Assembly: GCA_902510995.1 (NCBI GenBank)
Contig: CABXDL010000008.1
Span: 1 to 45,814, forward strand
From: an uncultured Candidatus Actinomarina sp.
GTDB taxonomy: Bacteria; Actinomycetota; Acidimicrobiia; Actinomarinales; Actinomarinaceae
Length of the DNA stretch: 45,814 nt
Direction: 5' to 3'
The notes below the pieces were generated by a model. That model did no database searches, was not told the origin of the DNA, and worked only from the letters and a program-made list of their open reading frames with translations. This document shows positions 24,945 to 33,354 of the stretch, piece after piece. A program made the position numbers and the translations under genes. How positions within the stretch are numbered: the stretch's first letter is position 1; each line of letters opens with the position of its first letter.

Positions 24945-25532
24945 ATGGTAAGCAAGAAACAGCAAGAAATTTTAAATTTTATTGATAAAAATATTGAATT
25001 GAACGGGTATTCACCTTCAGTAAGGGAAATTTGTAAAGCAGTTAATTTAAAGTCAACAAGTACAGTCCAATATCATTTAAACAAACTTATAAATTTAGGT
25101 TATTTACAGAAAAGTAACAATATTTCTAGATCTATTCAAAGCCATAACATAAATAGTAAGTACAGTATTCCGATTCTTGGAGAAATTTCAGCTGGTCAAC
25201 CATTAATAGCTGAAGAAAATTATATAGGTGAACTTCCTTATTTCGGTAAAGAAAAAAATAACGAACTAATAGCATTAAAAATAAATGGAGATTCTATGAT
25301 AGAGGCTGGCTTATTTGATGATGATTTAGTAGTAATTGATAAATCTATTACTCCTACAGATGGTGATATAGGGGCTTTTTTAATTAATAACACTGAAGCT
25401 ACAGTTAAATATATAGACACTATTGAAAAAAAGAGATATCTAATACCTGCTAATAAAGATTATGAAAATTTAATTGTTGATGAAAACATAAGTTCAATAG
25501 GAAAAGTAATCTCCCTATTTAGAGATATGTAA
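24945..25532 (+). CDS. lexA: LexA SOS repressor
   Basis: Transcriptional repressor of the DNA-damage response; RecA filaments trigger its self-cleavage. The winged-helix DNA-binding domain covers about residues 1-65 (QQEILNFIDKNIELNGYSPS and LKSTSTVQYHLNKL as recognition region). The cleavage site Ala-Gly lies in EISAGQPL, the catalytic serine in INGDSMIEAG and the lysine in ATVKYIDT. The ATG at 24945 gives 195 residues and the usual MVSKKQQEIL start; an in-frame ATG 13 codons upstream would include the operator in the coding region. It overlaps the convergent dapF by 14 bases. Confidence 0.96.
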   Translation: MVSKKQQEILNFIDKNIELNGYSPSVREICKAVNLKSTSTVQYHLNKLINLGYLQKSNNISRSIQSHNINSKYSIPILGEISAGQPLIAEENYIGELPYFGKEKNNELIALKINGDSMIEAGLFDDDLVVIDKSITPTDGDIGAFLINNTEATVKYIDTIEKKRYLIPANKDYENLIVDENISSIGKVISLFRDM

Positions 25533-26253
25533 CTTCACCTTTTAAAATAATCAAATTAGCTTTAATACTCATTTCTAGTGCACCGCCAGGATAAAGTACT
25601 ATAGAATTATTATCTGTTTTATTTGTATCAAATAAATAATAGAACATACATATTGCACCTGAGCCACAAGCATCAGTTTCGCCTACTCCCCGTTCGTGAA
25701 CTCTTGCAGTAATATATTTTTTATCAATTATTTTATATATTTCAATATTAGATTCCCCTTCTAATATTTCTGATTTATTGACTTTATTTGCAAATTCATT
25801 TAAGTTAAAATTTTCAACATTAGATACTTCAACTAACAAATGTGGATTTCCTATATTAGCTAAAATGCATTCATGATTATCAATAATTATTTTATTCTTA
25901 CTGTAAGAAGGTAATTTAATTTCTATTGAAACATAGTTTTCATCTACTACTGTATAAATTTCTCCAATAGGTGCTAAAACTTTTATATTTGGTGAAGTTA
26001 CAAGTTTATTATCTATTGAATATTTTGATACACATCTAACTCCGTTAACACACAATTCAGCAGTTGATCCATCACTATTAAAGTAATGCATTTTTACAGT
26101 ATTGTTATTAATTTTTTCTACAAATATTATTCCATCAATATCAAATACTGAATCAGCTACTAATGATACTATTTCTATCTCTGTTTTATCACCTGTATAT
26201 TCAGTGATGAAAAATTTATTTCCAGTACCAGACATATAATTAGAATTATTCAT
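25519..26253 (-). CDS. dapF: Diaminopimelate epimerase
   Basis: Converts LL- to meso-diaminopimelate for lysine and peptidoglycan synthesis. The two catalytic cysteines are visible in ELCVNGVRC (first) and ETDACGSGAICM (second). The N-terminus YMSGTGNKFFI matches the usual H-G-x-G-N-D-F strand. The first motif has CVNG instead of the common CGNG, and the length of 244 is short against 270-290. It overlaps miaA by 8 bases, in the order miaB-miaA-dapF conserved in actinobacteria. Confidence 0.95.
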   Translation of the reverse strand: MNNSNYMSGTGNKFFITEYTGDKTEIEIVSLVADSVFDIDGIIFVEKINNNTVKMHYFNSDGSTAELCVNGVRCVSKYSIDNKLVTSPNIKVLAPIGEIYTVVDENYVSIEIKLPSYSKNKIIIDNHECILANIGNPHLLVEVSNVENFNLNEFANKVNKSEILEGESNIEIYKIIDKKYITARVHERGVGETDACGSGAICMFYYLFDTNKTDNNSIVLYPGGALEMSIKANLIILKGEVTYL

Positions 26254-27070
26254 CCATTAACCTTATCATTTCTTTATATACAATATTTTCATTATCAGTT
26301 TCTAATATCTTTAATCTTTTTTCCTTTTTAAACCAAGTAATTTGTTTTTTTGCTAATTTCATAGTCTTAAGGTTAATATTTTCTTCTATATTTTTATCTA
26401 TATTCATTCCAATAGCTTGAAGTATTGTTTTCGAAGGATTATTAATATTTTCTATTTCAGAAATTAGTCCATTTTTTATCATTTCTTCTGTTCTTTTATG
26501 AATGTTCTTCTTAAATTTTGGATTTTTCCAAAATAAACCAACTATATTTTGATTTGCGTTTATCGGTGGAAATATATATTTTGTTTGTTCAAGTATATTA
26601 TCTTCAATGTTTCTAATTAATCTTCTTTTATTTAACTGTGTTTTTGGTAAAGGTATTTCATGTAATTGATGAAAGTTTAATAATTGCTCATAATTTAATT
26701 GTTCTAATTCTGCTCTAATTGTTGGATCAGTTGGTCTAAATTCAAAACTATCGATAATAGCTTTATAGTATAAACCTGTTCCTCCAACTACTAAAATATC
26801 TTTTTCAAATGATAAATTAGGTATATTTTGATCAATTAAATAGTTTAAATAATCAACAACAGAAAAGTTTTGATCAGTTTCAGCTATATCTAATCCGTAA
26901 TAAAATACTTGTTTTCTCATAATTTCTGTAGGTTTTGCAGTTAATATATCTAAACCTTTATACACAGCCATCGAATCTAATGAAAGTATTGGTATTTTTC
27001 TTTCTAGTGCAATCTTGTGTGCTAAATGTGATTTACCAGAAGCAGTTGTACCTGTTAAAAAATATAACAA
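26246..27070 (-). CDS. miaA: tRNA dimethylallyltransferase
   Basis: Adds an isopentenyl group to A37 of tRNAs reading UNN codons; the product is further modified by MiaB, encoded directly upstream. The P-loop is LTGTTASGKSHLAHKI (GTTASGKS, where the family norm is GPTASGKT/S), followed by LDSMAVYKGLDILTAKPT and the VVGGTGLYYKAI motif. The length of 274 is short for the family (about 300). The start is a TTG at 27070, one base after the miaB stop. The C-terminal tRNA-binding helices are shortened. Confidence 0.95.
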   Translation of the reverse strand: MLYFLTGTTASGKSHLAHKIALERKIPILSLDSMAVYKGLDILTAKPTEIMRKQVFYYGLDIAETDQNFSVVDYLNYLIDQNIPNLSFEKDILVVGGTGLYYKAIIDSFEFRPTDPTIRAELEQLNYEQLLNFHQLHEIPLPKTQLNKRRLIRNIEDNILEQTKYIFPPINANQNIVGLFWKNPKFKKNIHKRTEEMIKNGLISEIENINNPSKTILQAIGMNIDKNIEENINLKTMKLAKKQITWFKKEKRLKILETDNENIVYKEMIRLMDE

Positions 27071-27071
27071 T

Positions 27072-28454
27072 TTATATCAAAGTTGCCTTTAAAGCAAAGG
27101 GGGTTGCTTCGGTAATTTTTACATTTACATAATCTCCAATATCTACATCATTAGCTGATATATGAGTAGTTTGACCACCGTCTATTTTTCCAGACATAAA
27201 TTCGTTAGTTTTTTTTGAATAATTTTCAATTAGTAAAATTTGTTCAGTTCCTATAAATCGTCTATATCTTCGATGGCTAATTTCAGTTTGTAATTCCTTA
27301 AGTTTTAAAAATCTTTCTTTAATAGTTTTCTGATCAATAAATTCATCTTTAAAATCAGATGCTTTTGTACCTGGACGCGGTGAAAATTTAAACATATACA
27401 CAGCATCGAATTCACCATAATTTAATATTTTCAATGTTTCATCAAAGTCTGAGTCAGTTTCACCAGGAAATCCTACTATTACATCAGTTGTTAAAGATAC
27501 ATTATCTATATACTTTTTTGCTAAATCTACCTTTTGGATAAACTTTTGCTGATTGTAACCTCTCTGCATTTTTCTTAAAATTCTATCACTTCCACTTTGA
27601 ACAGGCATATGTATTTGATTTGTTACTTTATTTAAATTATTTACAGATTTTAATGTATCAACTTTAAAATCTTTTGGATGTGGCGAGGTGAATCTTATTC
27701 TTTTTAATTTATCAATCTTATTTAACATATGTAATAATTCAGAAAAATAAGGTCTAGATTTAGATTCTATTTTCAAATCTCTTCCATATGAATTTACATT
27801 TTGTCCTAATAATATAATTTCCTTTATTCCTGTATCAACTAATTGAGTTACTTCATTTACTATATCAGATGGTCTCCTACTAATTTCTGGACCTCTTACA
27901 CTAGGCACAATACAAAAAGTACAACTATTGTTACAACCTATTTGAATAGTGACTAATGCTGAAACTTCTGAATCTTGGATTGCTGGTGCAACTGTAGGAA
28001 GTTCATCTATTTGGTCTATAATTTCTGTTATTGGACCCCAATCTTCTGATTGATTTAACAAATTTACTACATTTGTTAAGTTGTGAGTACCAATTACAAC
28101 ATCCACCCAAGGTGCTCTACTTCTAACTAGTTCTTTATCTTTTTGTGCAGCACAACCACCAACAAGTAATTTACGTTTTGGATCATGCTTTTTCCATTTT
28201 TTTAACTGCCCTAAAGTACCATATAATTTATCATCAGCGTTTTCACGTATTGTGCAAGTATTAACAAATAATATATCTGAATCTTCTAACGAATTAGCTT
28301 TTAACATTCCATCTTTTTCAAACATACCAGCAATTCTCTGTGAATCATGTTCATTCATTTGACACCCAAAAGTTTTAACATAGTACTTTAATCCGTTACG
28401 AGATGGTTTAACTAAGTTATTATTTCTTATTTCCAATGTTGTCTTCACATACAA
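27072..28454 (-). CDS. miaB: tRNA-2-methylthio-N6-dimethylallyladenosine synthase
   Basis: Radical-SAM methylthiotransferase acting after MiaA on A37. The N-terminal UPF0004 domain has three cluster cysteines (FGCQMNEHDS, NTCTIRENADD and GGCAAQKD). The radical-SAM CxxxCxxC is in IGCNNSCTFCIVPSVRG. The GQNVNSYG and VIVGFPGETDSDF stretches and a C-terminal TRAM domain complete it. The length of 460 is normal. The start is uncertain: a TTG at 28454 or a GTG two codons in. It is 29 bases downstream of recA, with no recX in between. Confidence 0.96.
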   Translation of the reverse strand: MYVKTTLEIRNNNLVKPSRNGLKYYVKTFGCQMNEHDSQRIAGMFEKDGMLKANSLEDSDILFVNTCTIRENADDKLYGTLGQLKKWKKHDPKRKLLVGGCAAQKDKELVRSRAPWVDVVIGTHNLTNVVNLLNQSEDWGPITEIIDQIDELPTVAPAIQDSEVSALVTIQIGCNNSCTFCIVPSVRGPEISRRPSDIVNEVTQLVDTGIKEIILLGQNVNSYGRDLKIESKSRPYFSELLHMLNKIDKLKRIRFTSPHPKDFKVDTLKSVNNLNKVTNQIHMPVQSGSDRILRKMQRGYNQQKFIQKVDLAKKYIDNVSLTTDVIVGFPGETDSDFDETLKILNYGEFDAVYMFKFSPRPGTKASDFKDEFIDQKTIKERFLKLKELQTEISHRRYRRFIGTEQILLIENYSKKTNEFMSGKIDGGQTTHISANDVDIGDYVNVKITEATPFALKATLI

Positions 28455-28483
28455 ATTATATGAAACTTTTATTTAAATAAATA

Positions 28484-29560
28484 CTATTTTTTGTTATTAG
28501 TTTCTTTTGAAGCTTGTTTCTCTTCAGTATCATCTTTATTAGAAGCTTCACCCTCTACAACTTCATCCGACTCAATCAAGCCGACTGCTTTATAAACATC
28601 ATTTTCAAGTTGTAGTGCCAGATCTGGATTTTCTCTAAGATAATTCTTAGAATTTTCTTTTCCTTGACCTAGTTGAACTTCATCATAAGTAAACCAAGCT
28701 CCTCCTTTTCTGACGATTCCATGTTCAACTCCTACATCAAGCAAGCTACCCTCTCTTGATATGCCTTTACCGAACATAATGTCAAACTCAGCTTCTCTAA
28801 ATGGTGGGGCAACTTTATTTTTAACTATTTTTGCTCTCACCCTGTTTCCAATCATTTCAGCTCCAACTTTAAGAGTTTCTATTCTTCTTATATCAATTCT
28901 TACAGAAGCATAGAATTTCAATGCCCTTCCTCCACTAGTTGTTTCCGGAGACCCCCACATAACTCCTATTTTTTCTCTTATCTGATTAATGAAAATAACT
29001 GTTGTTTGAGTTTTATTAATTGATCCTGTTAATTTTCTTAATGCTTGAGACATTAATCTTGCTTGCAATCCTACATGTGACTGTCCCATCTCACCATCAA
29101 TTTCAGATTTAGGAACTAATGCAGCAACTGAATCAATTATTACAATGTCCACACCACCTGATTCAATTAACATATCTGCTATCTCAAGAGCTTGCTCTCC
29201 AGTATCTGGTTGAGAAACTAATAACTCATCAATATCAACACCAAGTGCTCCCGCATAGACTGGATCTAATGCATGTTCAGCATCAATAAAAGCAGCCACT
29301 CCTCCAGCTTTTTGAGCTTCTGCTGCTACATGTAATGATAAAGTGGTTTTTCCAGAACTTTCAGGTCCATATATCTCAACTACTCTTCCCTTAGGTATTC
29401 CACCTATACCTAGAGCTAAGTCTATTGATAAGGCGCCTGTGGAGATTGCAGGAACTTTTTTTACATTATCAGCTCCTAATCTCATTAAGGAACCTTCTCC
29501 GAATTGCTTTTCTATTTGATCAAAAACTGTATCTAGTTTTTTGGCCCTGTCTTTATCCAT
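28484..29560 (-). CDS. recA: Recombinase RecA
   Basis: ATP-dependent strand-exchange protein and SOS co-protease. Hallmarks are the Walker [12 protein letters not shown] (residues about 65-75), [10 protein letters not shown], Walker [16 protein letters not shown], the L1 loop [16 protein letters not shown] and L2 [19 protein letters not shown]. The length of 358 includes a lysine- and glutamate-rich tail. A strong ribosome-binding site (AAGGAG) precedes the ATG at 29560, and a palindromic LexA box sits 63-80 bases upstream. Base composition is less AT-rich than neighbouring genes, as expected for a highly expressed gene. Confidence 0.99.
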   Translation of the reverse strand: MDKDRAKKLDTVFDQIEKQFGEGSLMRLGADNVKKVPAISTGALSIDLALGIGGIPKGRVVEIYGPESSGKTTLSLHVAAEAQKAGGVAAFIDAEHALDPVYAGALGVDIDELLVSQPDTGEQALEIADMLIESGGVDIVIIDSVAALVPKSEIDGEMGQSHVGLQARLMSQALRKLTGSINKTQTTVIFINQIREKIGVMWGSPETTSGGRALKFYASVRIDIRRIETLKVGAEMIGNRVRAKIVKNKVAPPFREAEFDIMFGKGISREGSLLDVGVEHGIVRKGGAWFTYDEVQLGQGKENSKNYLRENPDLALQLENDVYKAVGLIESDEVVEGEASNKDDTEEKQASKETNNKK

Positions 29561-29622
29561 TATTTTCTCCTTTTTATAGATTAATTAATTTATATTAAAA
29601 CATCTTTATATGACATATTTTA

Positions 29623-29640
29623 ATAGAACATTTGTTCTAT
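29623..29640. promoter_or_regulatory. LexA (SOS) box upstream of recA
   Basis: ATAGAAC-ATTT-GTTCTAT is a perfect 7+7 palindrome with a 4-base spacer and contains the consensus GAACNNNNGTTC. It lies between recA (minus strand, start at 29560) and the 3' end of cinA, touching the cinA stop codon. It matches the lexA box except for one base, so both are likely LexA targets. Confidence 0.88.
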
Positions 29641-30842
29641 TACAAGGATTTAATGAATTTGATAAGTTCCCATATAGCTTTATTAGCTGCTCTTTCAATA
29701 ATTTCATTTCTATTTCCATTTAATTTATGTTCAGTTACTTGTGTTTTATCATTGTTAGATATTGCAATAAAAATTTTACCAATTGGATATTTAGTATTTG
29801 TTATTGGTCCTGCTTCCCCCAATATAGCAATTGAAATATTTGATTTATATTTATTTAATGATGCAAAGCATAATTCAATACTTAACTCTTCCCAATCTTC
29901 TGTATTTAAATCTATATTCAATAACTTTGATTTTGATTCAGATGTGTAAACAATATCTCCTGAGATAAAGTTTTTACTAACTCCTGGGTTTTGAGTTATT
30001 TTTGAAGAAATCAAGCCACCAGTTATGCTTTCAACTATCGTTAAAGTTAATTTATTCAATTTTAATAAATTAGATAAGATCGTGGAAATTTCAATATTTT
30101 CATAAGCTAATATATCTTCATTAAAGTTTTCTTCTATATTATTTATAAATTTTTTATGATCATCTTTTGATAGAGAATTTTTATCGTAGCGAAGTTTAAT
30201 TATTCCCTTACTGGCTAAATAGGCTATATCTATATCTTTAGGTTTAAACTTATCGATTTCATTTGCTAAAAAAGACTCAGCTTGATTGTAAAACAATATA
30301 AACTCATAATTTTTAGCATTACCTTTATAAGAATTTAATAAAAAAGGTACTAACTCATCTTTAACCAAAGGTATAAATTCATTAGGAGGGCCAGGAAGTA
30401 TGAAAATACTCTTATTATTAATTTCTAAATGCAAACCAGGTGCAGTTCCTTTTGAATTAGTTAATTTTTTTGCACCTTTTGGAACTAACGCTTGTTTAAT
30501 ATTTGTTTTAGGCATTTTTAAACCTCTAGTTTTCCATCGATCTTCCATCCAAGTTACATGGTCTTTATCAAGTATTAACTCTAAGTTGAGTTTATTTGAA
30601 ATTGTCTCTTTCGTTATATCGTCTTGAGTTGGACCTAATCCCCCACATACAATTATTAAATCACTTTTAGTTGCTAAGTATTCATAACCTTCAGTAATTT
30701 CAATTTCATTATCTGAAACTGTCAATTCTGTATTCAATGTATAGCCAGAATTATTTAAAATATTTCCAAGTTTAGCGAGATTTGTATTAAGTGTATCTCC
30801 TAATAAAATTTCAGTACCTACTGTTAATAATCCAATTTTCAT
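29640..30842 (-). CDS. cinA: CinA-family protein (NMN amidohydrolase / competence-damage protein)
   Basis: A 400-residue protein with an N-terminal MoCF_biosynth/COG1058 domain (MKIGLLTVGTEILLGDTLNTN, VCGGLGPTQDDITKE, FILPGPPNEFIPLV) and a C-terminal CinA amidase domain with TIVESITGGLISSKIT. Members hydrolyse ADP-ribose and NMN in pyridine-nucleotide recycling. Both domains look complete though shortened. cinA upstream of recA is a classic order. Its C-terminal codons run into the SOS box, so recA may be transcribed both from its own promoter and by read-through from cinA. Confidence 0.93.
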   Translation of the reverse strand: MKIGLLTVGTEILLGDTLNTNLAKLGNILNNSGYTLNTELTVSDNEIEITEGYEYLATKSDLIIVCGGLGPTQDDITKETISNKLNLELILDKDHVTWMEDRWKTRGLKMPKTNIKQALVPKGAKKLTNSKGTAPGLHLEINNKSIFILPGPPNEFIPLVKDELVPFLLNSYKGNAKNYEFILFYNQAESFLANEIDKFKPKDIDIAYLASKGIIKLRYDKNSLSKDDHKKFINNIEENFNEDILAYENIEISTILSNLLKLNKLTLTIVESITGGLISSKITQNPGVSKNFISGDIVYTSESKSKLLNIDLNTEDWEELSIELCFASLNKYKSNISIAILGEAGPITNTKYPIGKIFIAISNNDKTQVTEHKLNGNRNEIIERAANKAIWELIKFIKSL

Positions 30843-30889
30843 AATTTTAGGTTAGCAATATTTTTTATAAATATAACTAAGCTTTAATT

Positions 30890-31333
30890 ATGAAAAAATT
30901 ATATTTTTTATTTGTTTTTATAATTTCATGTACATCCATATCTGATACTGATTTTTACAATGTATCAAATGTTGAGTTAACATATCAAAATTTAAACGGT
31001 AATTTTATTAGTGAAGACCTTACAGATAAAAGTACAATAATTATATTTTGGGCAGATTACTGAGGAATCTGTAGACAGGAGTTACCTGTCTTAGAGGCAA
31101 ATATAGATACTTTATTAATAAAATATGATGTGATTGCTTTAGCACATAGTGATTTAGAATCTACCAACTATTGGGTAGAAAAAAATCTTATTGGAAAATT
31201 AAATATCGGAATTTCGACAGATGAAATTAGAGATAAATATAAAGTAATAGGACAACCTCTAACAATAATTTTAAACACGGATGGTGAAGTTATTTTTAGA
31301 GAATATGGATATATACCTACAAATGATTTCTAA
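30890..31333 (+). CDS. Candidate selenoprotein: TlpA/ResA-like thioredoxin lipoprotein with UGIC active site
   Basis: One continuous frame of 148 codons interrupted only by an in-frame TGA at 31061-31063 (codon 58). The N-terminus is a lipoprotein signal (lipobox FIISC, Cys14). The TGA falls exactly where the first active-site cysteine belongs: IIFWADY-TGA-GICRQELPVLE against the usual FWASWCGPC-R-x-E-x-P. After it come the thioredoxin strands and the cis-proline loop VIGQPLTIILNTDGEVIFRE. If TGA is selenocysteine the redox motif is U58-G-I-C61, in a membrane-anchored thiol-disulfide oxidoreductase. TGG encodes Trp in the same gene, and TGA ends other genes here, so general recoding is unlikely. 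A SECIS-like hairpin follows. Alternatives are a nonsense mutation or a base error. Confidence 0.72.
31061..31095 (+). promoter_or_regulatory. TGA codon with SECIS-like hairpin
   Basis: A 7-bp stem AGACAGG/CCTGTCT (31073-31079 with 31085-31091) is closed by the loop AGTTA, with a lower TCT/AGA stem (31068-31070 with 31093-31095) across a small internal loop. The apical loop begins 16 bases after the TGA and has G at its second position, followed by T. As I recall the bacterial SECIS model (loop 16-37 bases from UGA, G within the first two loop bases), this fits. Confidence 0.6.
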
Positions 31334-31405
31334 TTAATTTTATCTATTTCAAACACATTGAAAAGAAGATAAGTATTATGAGAATATAACGAAGCGGAGG
31401 AAAGT

Positions 31406-32536
31406 GTGAAGAAAACATTTATAATTCTACTCTCTCTTACTATGTTGATTACTGCTTGCGGTGGGTCAACAGAAGAAGTTGTAGAAGAACCTGCAGTTGT
31501 TGAAGAAGTCGAGACTCTGGATTCTCCAGCGGTTACACAAGCAGTAGTTTTAGATAAAATTACATTCGGTTTCATTCCAAGTGCAGAACAAGCAGATCTT
31601 CAAGATAATATTAAACCACTGATGAAAGTTTTATCTGATGGACTTGGTATTGAAGTTGAAGGTTTTGTTACTAGTGATTTTTCGGGATTGTTAGTTGCTA
31701 TGGGATCAGGTCAAGCTGATATTGGCGCATTTAATACATTAGGTTATGTTAATGCTTTAAATGTATTCCCAAAAAGAATTGAAGCAATTGCAAAAGTAGT
31801 TAGATATGGATCAGGTTCCTATCATGCTAACTTTTGGACAACTGATCCAAGCGTATGTGAATCCCCACCAGTAATTGGTGCATTTGAAAATATAGACGGT
31901 GTTCCACAACTCATTCTGGGTTCTGAAACTGAGTCTCCAGATGTTAAAGCTTTACAGGTTGGGTGGACATTTGGTGATAGTGGAAAAATTCCAGAAGTTA
32001 GAAATATTGATGGTGTTGATGTAACAGTCAGCCCAGGATACGCATGTAATGCTGATTTAAATGTATTAAGGGGTGAGGTAGTATTGTTTGTTGAAGAAGG
32101 TTCAACATCTGGTTATCTCTATCCATCATTACAACTGAAAAATATGGGTATTGATTATACAAAAGATATAACACAGGTTTTTGCAGGATCGCATGATGGA
32201 GTTATTTCCGGATTATATAATGGCGATGCAAAATTTGGAGTTACCTATGACGATGCAAGAAGATCACTAAGGAAAACTAATCCTGACGTTGGTGAAAAAG
32301 TTATTGCTATAGGTATCTCAGCAGAAATACCAAACGATGTTGTTGCAGTAAGGTCTGACTTGCCAGAAGATATTAAAGGTAAGATTTATCAAATTTTATC
32401 TGATTATATGGCAACAGATGAAGGCGCAGCAGTAATGGATGAAATCTATGGGTGGACAGATGTCGTGCCTGCAGATAATGCAGAATTTGATGTTGTAAAA
32501 CAAGCAGCAGAAGAATTCGGACTCTACGACGAATAA
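31406..32536 (+). CDS. phnD: Phosphonate-type ABC transporter substrate-binding lipoprotein
   Basis: Extracytoplasmic binding protein of a PhnCDE-type importer, 376 residues. The lipobox LITAC (Cys18) is followed by an acidic linker. The binding domain begins ITFGFIPSAEQADLQDNIKP, a clear PhnD-type start, and has SGQADIGAFNTLGYV, GSTSGYLYPSLQLKNMGID and FGVTYDDARRSL. The start is the GTG at 31406 with a strong ribosome-binding site (CGGAGG). It is followed by a terminator and then phnC and two phnE genes. The ligand may be phosphonate, phosphite or phosphate ester. No C-P lyase or phosphonatase gene is in the window. Confidence 0.9.
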   Translation: MKKTFIILLSLTMLITACGGSTEEVVEEPAVVEEVETLDSPAVTQAVVLDKITFGFIPSAEQADLQDNIKPLMKVLSDGLGIEVEGFVTSDFSGLLVAMGSGQADIGAFNTLGYVNALNVFPKRIEAIAKVVRYGSGSYHANFWTTDPSVCESPPVIGAFENIDGVPQLILGSETESPDVKALQVGWTFGDSGKIPEVRNIDGVDVTVSPGYACNADLNVLRGEVVLFVEEGSTSGYLYPSLQLKNMGIDYTKDITQVFAGSHDGVISGLYNGDAKFGVTYDDARRSLRKTNPDVGEKVIAIGISAEIPNDVVAVRSDLPEDIKGKIYQILSDYMATDEGAAVMDEIYGWTDVVPADNAEFDVVKQAAEEFGLYDE

Positions 32537-32543
32537 TAGATTT

Positions 32544-32581
32544 TTCAACCGGGTTGATTATTCAACCCGGTTGAATTTTTT
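32544..32581 (+). terminator. Intra-operon terminator between phnD and phnC
   Basis: A perfect 14-bp stem (TTCAACCGGGTTGA / TCAACCCGGTTGAA) with a TTAT loop is followed by six T. It lies between phnD and phnC, so it likely attenuates transcription and raises binding-protein levels over membrane components. Each arm is itself a near-perfect palindrome around its centre. Confidence 0.9.
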
Positions 32582-32586
32582 ATATT

Positions 32587-33354
32587 ATGATAAAATTTGA
32601 AAAAATTAGCGTTACATACCCTGGTGGTGTTGAAGCTTTAAAAGACATAGATCTTGAAATCAATGAAGGTGACTTTATTATTATTGTTGGTCTATCGGGA
32701 GCAGGAAAATCTACTCTTTTAAGAACAATAAACAATTTAGTTAAACCTACTAAAGGAATTGTTTATTTAGAAAATAAGAATGTTACTAATGCTAGTAAGA
32801 AGGATTTAAAAAAGATTCGATCAGAAATTGGAATGATTTTTCAAACCTTTAATTTAGTTAATAGATCTACTGTTCTAAAAAACGTACTAACGGGAAGGCT
32901 TAGTAATGTTTCAACTTTTAGATCAATTTTTGGACTTTGGCCTAAAGAACAAAAACAAATGGCCTTTGAAGCACTTAACCAGGTTGAAATTCTTGAAAAA
33001 GCTTATGTACGTGCATCAAATTTATCAGGAGGTCAACAACAACGTGTTGGTATAGCAAGAGCTTTATCTCAAAAACCGAAAGTAATGCTAGCAGATGAAC
33101 CTGTTGCATCTTTGGATCCAATAACCTCAAGAGTTGTTATGAGTTATTTAAAAAAAATTAATACAGAATTAGGAATTACAACAATTGTAAATTTACATTT
33201 TCTTGATTTAGCAAAAGAGTTTGGAGATCGGTTAATTGGATTAAGAGACGGGGAACTAGTGTTCGATGGTAGCGTAAATGATGTTTCAGATGAAGATTTT
33301 GAAAAAATTTATGGCAGATCCATTAAGTCATCTGATTTAATTGGTAATGATTAA
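32587..33354 (+). CDS. phnC: Phosphonate-type ABC transporter ATP-binding protein
   Basis: Cytoplasmic ATPase of the importer, 255 residues. Walker A GLSGAGKSTLLRTI (residues about 38-47), Q-loop MIFQTFNLV, signature LSGGQQQRVGIARAL, Walker B VMLADEPVASLDP and the switch histidine in IVNLHFLDLAKEFGDR, which is typical of PhnC. It begins 6 bases after the terminator U-tract. Its end overlaps the following permease by 8 bases, so the three downstream genes are translationally coupled. Confidence 0.96.
   Translation: MIKFEKISVTYPGGVEALKDIDLEINEGDFIIIVGLSGAGKSTLLRTINNLVKPTKGIVYLENKNVTNASKKDLKKIRSEIGMIFQTFNLVNRSTVLKNVLTGRLSNVSTFRSIFGLWPKEQKQMAFEALNQVEILEKAYVRASNLSGGQQQRVGIARALSQKPKVMLADEPVASLDPITSRVVMSYLKKINTELGITTIVNLHFLDLAKEFGDRLIGLRDGELVFDGSVNDVSDEDFEKIYGRSIKSSDLIGND

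Noticed and set aside
30890-31333. Plain pseudogene reading of the thioredoxin, or a gene starting only at the GTG at 31130.
   Set aside because: Codon 58 is the only defect in 148 codons, falls exactly on the redox cysteine, and is followed by a fitting hairpin. A start at 31130 would drop the active site and leave an incomplete thioredoxin fold. A base error cannot be excluded.
30890-31333. TGA read as tryptophan (code 4-like recoding).
   Set aside because: Several genes end in TGA at sensible places (41932, 43413, 34129, 20676, 3123), TGG is the Trp codon throughout, and the position calls for Cys, not Trp.
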